DNA of 23,554 nt from JAGLQA01 sp023135565 (GTDB lineage Bacteria; Acidobacteriota; Aminicenantia; UBA2199), in assembly GCA_030639305.1 (NCBI GenBank), contig DAOWCY010000112.1, positions 1 through 23,554 on the forward strand. Direction: 5' to 3'. Below, piece by piece: positions 1 through 8,449 of the stretch (the first letter of the stretch is position 1; each line of letters begins with the position of its first letter). The notes beneath the pieces are model-generated. The model was not told the DNA's origin and did no database searches. It worked only from the letters and a program-made list of their open reading frames with translations. The position numbers were made by a program, and so were the translations under genes.

Positions 1-330
1 ATTACCCCTTTAGTGCAACTTAAATATAGAATGAAATTATTTTAGTAGGTATTTCAGGCATTTTTTTCTTGCCGTCACATGTCATAAAAGGGGTAGATTG
101 TTTTCGCAGTGGAATATCTGGTTCTATACAGGAAAAATTCAGTAGTATTTATGGAAAAATTTTTCAAAAAGAGAATTGCTGACACCGCACCTTCAAAAAA
201 GTTTGAACAAAACTTTTGCTTAATTTCAATTCGTTTCCGGGTGAGGATGGCCTGTATGATTGACTGTCCTTTTTTTCTTTAACCGGAACCGGGGGCTAAA
301 CACCACTTCTTCAGCAGGGCAAAAATCCTA

Positions 331-360
331 TTGCTAATTCCAACCTATTCATGTTATAAT
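331..360 (+). promoter_or_regulatory. sigma-70-type promoter for the hybrid sensor kinase
   Basis: TTGCTA at 331-336, an 18-bp spacer and TATAAT at 355-360. This would start transcription near 367, leaving a leader of about 30 nt before the ATG at 396. The rest of 1-330 shows no convincing gene on either strand. It does contain a short inverted repeat at about 195-217 (AAAAGTTTG...CAAAACTTTT type) that recurs elsewhere in the window. Confidence 0.6.
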
Positions 361-395
361 TAATTTTCTTCATAGGAACCGGGAATACAAACAGC

Positions 396-3300
396 ATGCC
401 CCGTAATAACGGCATAATCGGATATAGAATTAACGTGGCCATACAAACAAACAAAACGTTTATGAAAGTATTTTTCGTTTTAATGGTGGTGTTTTTCCAG
501 TTTGGTTTTTTTAACCGGGGCTCGTTTCTCCTGGCCTTAGACCCCGGTAAAGCAGTGGACAGTTATATACAGGACAATTGGCAGACAAAAGACAGCCTGC
601 CGAACAATATGGTAAGCGATGTCATCCAGGCCGGGGATGGTTATATCTGGCTGGCCACCGCCTACGGCCTGGCTCGCTTCGACGGCAAAAGATTCGAAGT
701 ATTTAACAAACATAACAGCGGTTTGCCCAGCCACCAACTGCTGTCGGTTCTCGAAGATAGAAAGGGGAATCTCTGGCTCGGCACTAATAAGGGACTGGCC
801 CTTTTTAAAGCAGGAGAGATCACAGCCTTCTTTACCGACAAAAATCTGCAGGACATTCTTGTCTTCACCCTCTTTGAAGACAGGCAAGGGAGCCTGTGGA
901 TCGGGACGGAAGGCGCCGGCATCGCCTGTCTAAAAAATGAAACGATCACTACCTATTCTACCAAAGAAGGGCTGTCGAGCAATTTTATCAGGTCTATTTG
1001 CGAAGATAAAAACGGCCACTTGTGGATCGGCACCCGCAAAGGGTTGAACTGTTTCAAAGATGGAAAATTCATTAACTATACTACTAAACAAGGACTGCCC
1101 CACGATTTTATCAGGGCTGTGTACGAGGACAGCCGGGGCCGGTTGTGGGTCGGCACATACGGCGGTGGCCTGTGTCTTTTGCAAGAGGGGAAATTTTTAG
1201 TGTACAACCGCAGCAGCGGACTGCCCGACGATTTTGTGCGCACCATTTACGAAGACAGCAGCGGCATGCTCTGGATCGGCACTAAAAAAGGATTAAGCAG
1301 GCTGAAAGCGGGCAAATTCAGCAATTGCCTGAACGAGGATGAAGCTGTCGATAATGTTGTTAATTCGATTTTCGAGGACAGCGAAAAGAACCTCTGGGTG
1401 GGCACTGATAACAGGGGACTTTATCGTTTGAAAGACCGGGTATTCAAAACCTATACCGCTGCCGAAGGACTTCCCGAAGACGTTGTTTGGTCTATTTTTA
1501 AAGATAGGAACGGCGTTCTCTGGGCCGGCACCCGTAAAGGGCTGCACCGTTTTGAAAAGGGCAAATTTGTCACTTTTTCCGCCAAAAACGACTCTTTAAA
1601 ATATGTCGTCAATTCCATCGGCGAAGACCGGGAAGGGGCCCTCTGGTTAGGCACCGAAAGCGCCGGGTTAAAAAAATTAAAAAACGGCAAAGTATCCTCC
1701 TATACCAGGAAAGAAGGACTGCACAGCAATACAGTCAGGTGTATCTATGTGGACCGCGGCGGCACCACCTGGGCCGGCACCTATGACGGCGGGCTCAGTT
1801 CTGTCGGTAAGGGGAGCGTCAACACTTATACTATTAAAGACGGTCTTTCCAGCAACTGTGTGAAGGCCATCTGCGAAGACTTCCGGGGGCGCCTCTGGGT
1901 AGGCACCGCCAGGGGATTGAACTGTTTCCGGGACGGCGGCTTTAAAACCTATACAGTGGAAGAAGGCTTATCGGGCAATAATATCACCTCTCTATACGAA
2001 GACAACGAAGGAATCCTCTGGATCGGCACCCGTGAAGACGGACTCAACCGCTTCGAGGCCGGCAAATTCACCCACTATGGGATAAACAATGGTTTCTGCT
2101 GCAATGATTTATACCAATTGCTCGATGATGAAAAAGGCAGCTTCTGGTTAGGCGGCCCCTCAGGCATCTTTAAAGTTAGTAAAAAGGAACTGGCCGGTTT
2201 TGCGGCAGGCATACTGCGACGTATCGAACATATATCCTTTAACGAAGCGGATGGTATGGCCAGCAGCCACTGTTCAGGCGAAGGGTCCCAACCCCCGTCG
2301 GCAAAAACCGGCGACGGCAAACTTTGGTTTGCCACCACTAAAGGGGTGGTCATGCTGGACCCCAGCCTTATTAAAACCGCTGCTCCAGCTCCTGTGGTAA
2401 AAATCGAAAAATTTATCGTGGATAATAAAAACACCACCCTATCGAAGGGGATGCGCCTTTCCCCAGAAGTAATGAACATCGAGTTTGAATATACAGCCTT
2501 TAATTTTTTTGCCCCGGAGAAGCTTAAATTTAAATATATGCTTGAAGGATTCGACCAGGAGTGGAAAGATGCAGGAACACGGAGAACCGCTTTTTATACG
2601 AATCTCTCTCCGGGGAAGTACCGGTTTGTAGTTACTGCCTGCAATAATAAGGGTGTATGGAATCCTAAGGGCGTTTCTTTCGAGTTCCAGGTGATACCCT
2701 TTGTTTACCAGGGATGGTGGTTCTATCTTGTGTCGGCGGCGATAATCGCCTCTCTTTCGGCTGGTTGGTTCCGCCTTCGGGTCAGACAGGTAAATAACCG
2801 TAAAATAAAATTAGAACGGCTCGTAGATGAAAGAACCCGGCAGTTGGGGGAATCCAACATACAATTAGAAGCCTCTATCCGGCAGTTGGAAAAAAAGTCC
2901 CGGGAACTGCAAATAGCCAATAAGATAGCCATGCAGGAGCGGGAAGCCGCGGATACCGCCAACCAGGCCAAAAGTGAATTCCTGGCCCGCATGAGTCATG
3001 AAATCCGTACCCCTATGAATGCCATTATCGGATTTGCCGATATGCTGACCGAAACAAAATTAGGAAAAGAGCAGTTAGACTATGTGGAAACCATTATCCG
3101 CAGCGGTGGATCGTTAACTACCCTATTGAACGATATCCTCGATTTTTCTCGCATCGAAGCCGGTGAATTGTCCATTGCTCCTGTTAGTTTTGCACCCCGC
3201 CGGACTCTCGATTTTGTGTTCGATATTGCCCTTTCCCGCAGCAGTGGCAAACAGGTACAGACAAAATGCCGCTGCAGCGCCGCTGTTCCCGGTTTTGTAA

Positions 3301-4136
3301 AGGGCGACGAAGGGCGGTTTCGCCAGGTACTGCTAAACCTGTTGGGAAATGCCGTCAAATTTACCGAACAAGGGGAGATCGAACTTACCTTAGATGTAGA
3401 AGAAGAGGATGAGATTAGGGTAAAGCTTCACACAAAGGTACGGGATACGGGAATCGGCATCCCGGCGGATAAGCTGGCGACCATCTTCGATGTTTTCCAG
3501 CAGGCCGATGGTTCCACCACCCGTTTATACGGCGGCTCAGGTTTAGGATTAGCCATATGCAAACAGTTAGCGAAGTTAATGGGAGGGGACATATGGGTGG
3601 AAAGCAAATTAGACAGAGGCAGCGCCTTCCATTTTACCTGCTGGATGGAGAAAGTGGCTGAAAGCCCGGAAAAAAAGGGCAAATTGCCCAGCCCGAAAAA
3701 GGAAGAAGCGGCCGGTCCCGCCGCTGCAGGGAGTCGAAAGCCCCCTCATATTTTAGTAGTGGAAGATAATGCCGTTAACCTGAAGTTGGTCCGTTTTATG
3801 CTGCTCAAGGCCGGTTACCGTGTCAGTGCGGCCACCAGCGGAGAAGAAGCGGTTAAAAGCTTTACTGCTGAACCGGGGGATTTCGACCTGGTTTTTATGG
3901 ACATACAGATGCCGCATATGAGCGGCATAGAAGCGTCCCGGTTAATACGGGACAAAGGTTTTAAAGAAGTTCCTATAATTGCATTAACAGCGCAGAGTAT
4001 GAAAGGGGACCGGGAGAAATGTTTGCGAGCCGGGATGAATGATTATATGGCCAAGCCTATCAAGAAGGAGACCCTGCTTGCCATGGTAGAAAAGTGGGGG
4101 GGCGGCCCTAACCCGGCTGAAACTGCTTCTCGATAA
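396..4136 (+). CDS. hybrid two-component sensor kinase with two 7-bladed propellers, Y_Y_Y domain, HisKA, HATPase and receiver
   Basis: This is a membrane-bound hybrid histidine kinase expected to sense a ligand outside the cytoplasmic membrane and pass phosphate to an internal receiver. A hydrophobic signal segment begins at Met23. Fourteen propeller repeats of the W-[LIV]-G-T...GL type (YIWLAT, NLWLGT, SLWIGT and so on) follow to about residue 675, enough for two 7-bladed propellers. A Y_Y_Y domain (about 690-765), one membrane helix (about 773-793), a coiled coil, HisKA with His868 in MSHEIRTPMN, an HATPase with N and G boxes (DTGIGIP, GGSGLGL; about 970-1082) and a C-terminal receiver (about 1117-1233, Asp1169 in FMDIQMP) complete it. 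Unlike classic Bacteroides HTCS proteins there is no C-terminal AraC-type HTH, so a separate output protein is needed. No SusCD-like or polysaccharide genes are adjacent. The start is uncertain: Met1 has only a weak GGGA upstream, and Met23 (position 462) begins the signal peptide but has no visible ribosome binding site. Confidence 0.93.
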   Translation: MPRNNGIIGYRINVAIQTNKTFMKVFFVLMVVFFQFGFFNRGSFLLALDPGKAVDSYIQDNWQTKDSLPNNMVSDVIQAGDGYIWLATAYGLARFDGKRFEVFNKHNSGLPSHQLLSVLEDRKGNLWLGTNKGLALFKAGEITAFFTDKNLQDILVFTLFEDRQGSLWIGTEGAGIACLKNETITTYSTKEGLSSNFIRSICEDKNGHLWIGTRKGLNCFKDGKFINYTTKQGLPHDFIRAVYEDSRGRLWVGTYGGGLCLLQEGKFLVYNRSSGLPDDFVRTIYEDSSGMLWIGTKKGLSRLKAGKFSNCLNEDEAVDNVVNSIFEDSEKNLWVGTDNRGLYRLKDRVFKTYTAAEGLPEDVVWSIFKDRNGVLWAGTRKGLHRFEKGKFVTFSAKNDSLKYVVNSIGEDREGALWLGTESAGLKKLKNGKVSSYTRKEGLHSNTVRCIYVDRGGTTWAGTYDGGLSSVGKGSVNTYTIKDGLSSNCVKAICEDFRGRLWVGTARGLNCFRDGGFKTYTVEEGLSGNNITSLYEDNEGILWIGTREDGLNRFEAGKFTHYGINNGFCCNDLYQLLDDEKGSFWLGGPSGIFKVSKKELAGFAAGILRRIEHISFNEADGMASSHCSGEGSQPPSAKTGDGKLWFATTKGVVMLDPSLIKTAAPAPVVKIEKFIVDNKNTTLSKGMRLSPEVMNIEFEYTAFNFFAPEKLKFKYMLEGFDQEWKDAGTRRTAFYTNLSPGKYRFVVTACNNKGVWNPKGVSFEFQVIPFVYQGWWFYLVSAAIIASLSAGWFRLRVRQVNNRKIKLERLVDERTRQLGESNIQLEASIRQLEKKSRELQIANKIAMQEREAADTANQAKSEFLARMSHEIRTPMNAIIGFADMLTETKLGKEQLDYVETIIRSGGSLTTLLNDILDFSRIEAGELSIAPVSFAPRRTLDFVFDIALSRSSGKQVQTKCRCSAAVPGFVKGDEGRFRQVLLNLLGNAVKFTEQGEIELTLDVEEEDEIRVKLHTKVRDTGIGIPADKLATIFDVFQQADGSTTRLYGGSGLGLAICKQLAKLMGGDIWVESKLDRGSAFHFTCWMEKVAESPEKKGKLPSPKKEEAAGPAAAGSRKPPHILVVEDNAVNLKLVRFMLLKAGYRVSAATSGEEAVKSFTAEPGDFDLVFMDIQMPHMSGIEASRLIRDKGFKEVPIIALTAQSMKGDREKCLRAGMNDYMAKPIKKETLLAMVEKWGGGPNPAETASR

Positions 4137-4557
4137 TAAAAGTAACCGGGCCATCATTAATGGATTCTATTTTCATCATGGCCGCGAAAATACCGGTTTC
4201 CACTTTGATTTCTTCGGCCATCAGGGCGTTAAACTTTTTGTAGAGGGCATCTGCTTTTTCCGGGTCTTCGGCGTTATTGAAATCCGGCCTTCTCCCTTTT
4301 TTGATATGGGAAGCCAGGGTAAATTGTGAAATAGAGAGGATTTCACCTTTTATATTTTTAACGCTGAGGTTCATTTTATTTTCCTGGTCCGGGAAGATGC
4401 GCAGGTTAAGGATTTTTTCTGCCATAAAAGCGATTTCTTTGTCTGTATCGCCTTTTTCAATGCCCGCATAGACCAGGATGCCCCGGCCTATTTTGCCCAC
4501 GGTTTTGCCGTCTACTGTGACGCCGGCCTGATCGACTCTTTGAATAACGACTCTCAT
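4108..4557 (-). CDS. dtd: D-aminoacyl-tRNA deacylase
   Basis: Dtd hydrolyses D-aminoacyl-tRNAs (and glycyl-tRNA-Ala) in the cytoplasm, recycling mischarged tRNA. The protein has 149 residues, normal for the family. It starts with MRVVIQRV and carries both diagnostic motifs: SQFTLA at 77-82 and the cross-subunit Gly-cisPro motif NDGPVT at 134-139. AGAGGA lies about nine bases before the ATG. Its 3' end runs 29 bp into the end of the convergent sensor kinase gene, so the two mRNAs are antisense to each other there. No hairpin terminator is visible between them. Confidence 0.96.
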   Translation of the reverse strand: MRVVIQRVDQAGVTVDGKTVGKIGRGILVYAGIEKGDTDKEIAFMAEKILNLRIFPDQENKMNLSVKNIKGEILSISQFTLASHIKKGRRPDFNNAEDPEKADALYKKFNALMAEEIKVETGIFAAMMKIESINDGPVTFIIEKQFQPG

Positions 4558-4559
4558 GT

Positions 4560-4762
4560 GACTTTGTCCTCTTTTTTTTATTTTGAGTTTCTTGTTATTT
4601 TATCATAGAATTGCTCTTTTTTGCCAGGAACTTTTTGGATGTCCGCGTATGCGCCCAGGGCAAGCTCCAATTTTACTTTTTCAAGTTTTCCCAGGTGCTG
4701 TAATCATAGATGAACAATTAGACTCAACATTGAATGAAATTTGCTCAACGATGACCTCCACT
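4560..4762 (-). pseudogene. possible decayed toxin or other gene fragment downstream of the antitoxin-like gene
   Basis: About 200 bp follow the antitoxin-like gene on the same strand, where a toxin would be expected. The minus strand offers a GTG four bases after the antitoxin stop with GGAGG close by, reading V-E-V-I-V-E-Q, which looks vaguely like the start of a PIN-domain toxin. It ends after about 27 codons. A second frame then gives about 40 residues with protein-like composition (HLGKLEKVKLELALGAYAD and on to ITRNSK). No intact ORF spans the region. I infer debris but cannot name the original gene. Confidence 0.3.
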
Positions 4763-4978
4763 TTATCTTTCCTTCCAGGCCTTCTTCCTTATTGACTCTA
4801 AACTAATATCCCTGTCCTTCCAAATCCCATATAAATCACTGAAACTGCCCTCCTTCTCCGCACCGGAAATATCACTGCCGATGCGCTCTCTTATTTCGAT
4901 AAATTCAATCTGCCTCAAAAAATCCAATAGGAACTTGCCTTTTGCTTCATTCTTTATACTTACTACTATCTCTGACAT
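4763..4978 (-). CDS. small antitoxin-like protein (solitary)
   Basis: A 71-residue hydrophilic protein with GGAG seven to eight bases before the ATG. The C-terminal pattern, GIWKDRDISLESIRKKAW, is the tail I associate with small antitoxins paired with PIN-type toxins; the N-terminus (MSEIVVSIKNEAKGKFLLDFL) would be the DNA-binding or dimerising part. No intact toxin ORF follows, only apparently degraded sequence. The gene is expressed divergently from the M64 peptidase gene. I am fairly sure it is a gene; the antitoxin role rests on the C-terminal pattern alone. Confidence 0.65.
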   Translation of the reverse strand: MSEIVVSIKNEAKGKFLLDFLRQIEFIEIRERIGSDISGAEKEGSFSDLYGIWKDRDISLESIRKKAWKER

Positions 4979-4995
4979 TTTTTTTCTCCGTCTTT

Positions 4996-5023
4996 ATTTT
5001 AACATAAATTTGGAATTTTTCAA
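4996..5023 (-). promoter_or_regulatory. promoter for the antitoxin-like gene
   Basis: On the minus strand, TTGAAA (5018-5023), a 16-bp spacer and TAAAAT (4996-5001) lie just upstream of the start at 4978. Confidence 0.5.
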
Positions 5024-5053
5024 AAAGTTTAAAGAGAAAAAAAGAACGATAGG

Positions 5054-5082
5054 TTGGAACCCCACTACCTTCATGATATAAT
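5054..5082 (+). promoter_or_regulatory. promoter for the M64 peptidase gene
   Basis: TTGGAA at 5054-5059, a 17-bp spacer and TATAAT at 5077-5082, 33 bp before the start codon. Confidence 0.7.
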
Positions 5083-5115
5083 ACATTATCAAATTTACTA
5101 TTCTTAGGAGGTTCT

Positions 5116-6588
5116 ATGAAAAAATATACGATTATGGTTCTTTTACTGTTAGGCTGCTTCTGCGCCTGCCATTCTCAAACCGTTGCGAATTTCTCCAACC
5201 ACTTTATCAACCAAACCATGCGTATCGACTATTACCATGTGGGGGACCAAAAAGAAGAATTTATCACTATAGACAAAATCTATCGCCAGGGAACCTGGGC
5301 GGGGAATCCCAACCACCTGCTCGATACGTTCAATCTCGGCCGCTACCAGATCAAAGTCTATGAAAAGGATTCCCAAACCTTAATTTTTTCAAAAGGTTTC
5401 GACAGCTATTTTGGGGAGTACAAAACCACCACACCGGCCGCTTCGGGCATAAAACGCACCTATCACGAAACCGCCCTGATCCCTTACCCTAAACGAAAAA
5501 TCAAGTTCGTTATCGAAAAGAGAGACCGGCAGAACCGACTGCACCCCATCTTTGAAACGGTTATCGCGCCCCGCGGCATCGAAATCAACCGCGAACCGCT
5601 GTCCGGGGACGTTAAGGTTTTTGAGATTTTGAAAAACGGCGCCCCTCATAATAAGGTAGACGTTGCTTTTATTGCCGAAGGCTACACCCGGGCAGAAGAA
5701 GGAAAATTCAAAAAACGCCTGGAAACCGCGGCAGAAAACTTTTTCAAAATCGAGCCTTATAAAACAAATAAGGATAAATTTAATATATACGGCGTCTTTA
5801 AACCGTCTCAGGAGAGCGGCTGCGATGAACCGGGCCACGGGATTTACCGCAATACCGCGGTTCACTCCTCCTTTAATGCCTTAGGTTCGCCCCGGTACCT
5901 GTTGACCGAAGGGAACAAAGAACTGCGGGACATTGCGGCTCATGCGCCTTATGACACCCTGCTGATTATGGTAAACAGCAAGCGTTACGGCGGCGGCGGA
6001 TTGTACAATAGCTTTTGTGTTTTCACCGCCGGCAGCACCCATCAGCAGTATCTTCTTGTCCATGAGTTCGGTCATTCTTTTACCGGGCTGGCGGACGAGT
6101 ATTATTCATCCAGCGTGGCTTACAACGAGTTTTACCCGCGGGGAATCGAACCCCTGGAAGCCAATATCACCGCCCTGTTAGACCCGGCAGAGATCAAATG
6201 GAAACACCTGCTCAGCAAGGGGATAGAAATACCCACCAAATGGAAAAAAACGGTATACGAAAAAAAATCCATGCAGTACCAGGTTACGCGGCGCAAGTTG
6301 AATAAAGAAATTGCCCGCTTAAAGCGCCGGGGCGGGCCGGAAGAAGAAATTGCCAAATTAAAAGAAGAAGCAGAACGCCGTTCCCGGGAGAATATTCAGC
6401 AGACCGGCGCCTTCTTAAACAAGAGTTCTTTATCCGGGAAAGTAGGGGCTTTTGAAGGAGCCGGTTATACGGCTAAAGGGCTTTACCGGCCCATGTTGAA
6501 CTGTATTATGTTTTCCAGGGGTATCCAACCCTACTGCAAAGTATGTCGGGCCGCGGTTGCCCGTGTAATAGAGTTCTATACAGACTGA
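5116..6588 (+). CDS. M64-family (IgA peptidase-like) zinc metallopeptidase, exported
   Basis: A secreted or lipid-anchored metallopeptidase of the M64 family, which includes clostridial IgA protease. It has 490 residues and starts after AGGAGG with ideal spacing. The N-terminal hydrophobic segment ends in Cys-rich sequence (LLLLGCFCACHSQ), so a lipoprotein is possible, though the lipobox is not clear-cut. A beta-rich N-terminal M64_N-like region (about 20-150) precedes the catalytic domain. The zinc site HEFGHSFTGLADEYY places His316, Glu317 and His320, with Asp327 as the likely third ligand. Residues about 385-435 form a highly charged, probably coiled-coil stretch rich in Lys, Arg and Glu within the catalytic C-terminal part. 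A Cys-containing C-terminus (NCIMFSRG...YCKVCRAA) follows. It has its own promoter and appears monocistronic. The substrate cannot be inferred. Confidence 0.9.
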   Translation: MKKYTIMVLLLLGCFCACHSQTVANFSNHFINQTMRIDYYHVGDQKEEFITIDKIYRQGTWAGNPNHLLDTFNLGRYQIKVYEKDSQTLIFSKGFDSYFGEYKTTTPAASGIKRTYHETALIPYPKRKIKFVIEKRDRQNRLHPIFETVIAPRGIEINREPLSGDVKVFEILKNGAPHNKVDVAFIAEGYTRAEEGKFKKRLETAAENFFKIEPYKTNKDKFNIYGVFKPSQESGCDEPGHGIYRNTAVHSSFNALGSPRYLLTEGNKELRDIAAHAPYDTLLIMVNSKRYGGGGLYNSFCVFTAGSTHQQYLLVHEFGHSFTGLADEYYSSSVAYNEFYPRGIEPLEANITALLDPAEIKWKHLLSKGIEIPTKWKKTVYEKKSMQYQVTRRKLNKEIARLKRRGGPEEEIAKLKEEAERRSRENIQQTGAFLNKSSLSGKVGAFEGAGYTAKGLYRPMLNCIMFSRGIQPYCKVCRAAVARVIEFYTD

Positions 6589-6822
6589 TATCAATGTTCA
6601 ATGAAGAACCTTTACGACTTGCCTTCGGCGACCTGCGGCGCAGGCACCCTCTCAACCCCGGCTCGCCTATCCCGAATCAATAGTCATAGGCATTTACGAC
6701 TATTGCCCCTTAAACGCTTCCCCACGCAGTAGGGCTCTTGAAAAAGTTTGAACAAAACTTTGTATTTTTTAGAATGCACACTTTTGCACCCACCAACCCC
6801 GGCCCTAAAACATTGAAACAGA
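6589..6822. repeat. intergenic region with a diverged copy of the interspersed element
   Basis: No gene is seen between the M64 gene and the thioredoxin-like gene, which converge here. TTGCCTTCGGCGAC at 6619-6632 matches the end sequence of the interspersed elements at 15417 and 20154. A small hairpin follows (CCTGC-GGC-GCAGG, about 6632-6644). AAAAAGTTTGAACAAAACTTT at about 6740-6760 matches the inner inverted repeat of those elements. The middle is not alignable by eye. Confidence 0.45.
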
Positions 6823-7290
6823 TTAATCGCTGTATGCCAATGCCTTCCGGTATAATTCGTATAAGAAATTTTCAAGATACTCATTTTGTCCCGATACCCC
6901 AGGCAGGACAAAAAGAATTCTCCCGCTCTTTAAAACACCCATTAATGTGGGATTATGAATGGGTGCAAATTTCTTCAATCCCCGATTCGCGGTTATTATT
7001 GGAAACCTGTATTTTTTCTTGAAATAGTCCATTAGATGACTCTCTTGCTCAGGCACAACACCGAAAATCGGGAAATCATCAGTTAGACGGTTAAGCGTAT
7101 TCACCACTTCCATACAAGATGAACAACTGTTCCTCGAAAAATAAAAATACAGCATGAACGGTGAGTCCGATTCCCCTGTTTCACGAATGGGGAAACCTGA
7201 CAGCGGTTTGTTAAAAAAAACAGTCATACATAGATAGACCGCAACAAGAATCAAAAAAATAACAGCAAGTACCGGTAGATATTTCTTCAT
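6823..7290 (-). CDS. membrane-anchored thioredoxin-like protein with CxxC motif
   Basis: A 155-residue protein with an N-terminal membrane segment (about 5-26) placing the rest outside the cytoplasm. A thioredoxin-fold-like region reads FMLYFYFSRNSCSSC, with Cys56 and Cys59 as a CxxC pair, followed by a helix and a hydrophobic strand region (GRILFVLPGV). A thiol-disulfide or redoxin role is the natural reading; the sequence is too diverged for a subfamily. Its ATG overlaps the stop of the upstream propeller gene by four bases (ATGA), implying translational coupling. It is the last gene of the peptide/propeller operon, so its substrate may be the two-cysteine peptide encoded at 8450-8647. Confidence 0.8.
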   Translation of the reverse strand: MKKYLPVLAVIFLILVAVYLCMTVFFNKPLSGFPIRETGESDSPFMLYFYFSRNSCSSCMEVVNTLNRLTDDFPIFGVVPEQESHLMDYFKKKYRFPIITANRGLKKFAPIHNPTLMGVLKSGRILFVLPGVSGQNEYLENFLYELYRKALAYSD

Positions 7291-8390
7291 CGGTAAATAT
7301 TATAGACCAGGATTTCAAACTTATCTTCGTCTTTAGCGTCCAGGAATCTCCTTAAGAATATTAAACTGTCGGTTTCTCTATTCATACATATGACGGCGCT
7401 CTCATCTTCGTCGGAAAACGAGACTTCTTTCGGCGCTTCGATCTCGGAAATAAATTTCATGTCATGTCCATAGAACTGGAGCATCCTACTCCGTCTCCCG
7501 GCAGTTTTAGACGGAGTCATATAACTTAAAACAATATAGTTTTTAGAAACATTTATATCGTCGATAATCGAAAATTTCGATTTCTCTACCGCCATTACCA
7601 TTCTCTCTTTTTGCTCATAGGCAATAGCCAGGCGGTCGGAAACGAAGGGTTGAACATATTTATCTGTTTTGATCCAGAATTCTTCGATATCCCCGGTTTT
7701 AATATCTATCCTTAATATTCTCAGGTCACCTTCCCATACATAATAAACCTTGCCGTTATAAGCGTCACAATATCCCGGTGTACCTATGGCGACTATACTA
7801 TTCGTGTTCCGGTAAACCTTCCGGTATTCAGCCGTGGAAGACAACCCGTATTTTTCATGGGAAGGCAGTACATAGGAGGTTTTTCCATTTGTGAGATTTA
7901 CACTATATAATTCGCAGGAATTCCCATCCGGGTCTAAAACAAAAGCAGCGAGAAACAATAAATCATTATAAAGACAGCAGTCTACACCAGCATTCACCGG
8001 GATACTTTTTCCTTGTTTTATATCCTTTAACTGAGCCGGTCCGGCAAACTCGTAAACGAAACACCGCCTCCTGCCGAAATCTAAAAAAGCCAATCGTTTG
8101 CTGTCGCTTACATTCCTGAAGGGAATTAAGAATTCAGCCGGGCCAACGCCTTTTCGCCCTATTACCTTGAGCAAACGGCCCGATTTTGAGAAGATTTTGA
8201 TATTGCTTACTTTGGCATCGGGAATAATAAAATTCCCATAAGGGTCTACACTTATCCCGCCGCTTAAATATAACTCCTGCTTATCACCGCAGTGTAATGG
8301 AAACCTGTTTTTGAGTTTTATTTTAGCAGGGAAAAGCAGGTTACTATTAATAAGAAGGATTGTCGCAATTACAAAAATTAATTTCCGCAT
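7287..8390 (-). CDS. exported 6-bladed beta-propeller (NHL/TolB-like) protein
   Basis: A 367-residue protein with a signal peptide (MRKLIFVIATILLINSNLL). I place the start at 8390 rather than at the more upstream in-frame ATG (8441), because GGAGGT lies directly before 8390 and the signal peptide starts there. The first blades carry the NHL-type pattern GGISVDPYGNFIIPDAK... followed by IKIFSKSGRLLKVIGRKG and GPAEF, the hallmark of the 6-bladed propeller family (DUF4934-like) common in Bacteroidota and related groups. No catalytic motif is visible; such proteins usually act as binding scaffolds. It lies between a small exported peptide and a thioredoxin-like protein in one operon. Confidence 0.85.
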   Translation of the reverse strand: MRKLIFVIATILLINSNLLFPAKIKLKNRFPLHCGDKQELYLSGGISVDPYGNFIIPDAKVSNIKIFSKSGRLLKVIGRKGVGPAEFLIPFRNVSDSKRLAFLDFGRRRCFVYEFAGPAQLKDIKQGKSIPVNAGVDCCLYNDLLFLAAFVLDPDGNSCELYSVNLTNGKTSYVLPSHEKYGLSSTAEYRKVYRNTNSIVAIGTPGYCDAYNGKVYYVWEGDLRILRIDIKTGDIEEFWIKTDKYVQPFVSDRLAIAYEQKERMVMAVEKSKFSIIDDINVSKNYIVLSYMTPSKTAGRRSRMLQFYGHDMKFISEIEAPKEVSFSDEDESAVICMNRETDSLIFLRRFLDAKDEDKFEILVYNIYR

Positions 8391-8403
8391 ACTACCTCCG
8401 CAA

Positions 8404-8427
8404 GGGGACGGTTTTAAAACCGCCCCC
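8404..8427 (-). promoter_or_regulatory. intercistronic hairpin between the peptide and propeller genes
   Basis: An inverted repeat of 12 paired positions with one mismatch, centred on TTTTAAAA (minus strand GGGGGCGGTTTT/AAAACCGTCCCC). No T-run follows, so it is not a standard terminator. It lies 13 bases before the propeller start, just upstream of its ribosome binding site. It could stabilise the upstream peptide mRNA after processing or limit propeller translation. Confidence 0.5.
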
Positions 8428-8449
8428 AGTTTTGGAATCATAAGTTTAC

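Noticed and set aside
8391..8441. Longer N-terminus for the propeller protein from the ATG at 8441
   Set aside because: The extra residues include the intercistronic hairpin region and lie before the signal peptide; GGAGGT directly precedes the ATG at 8390.
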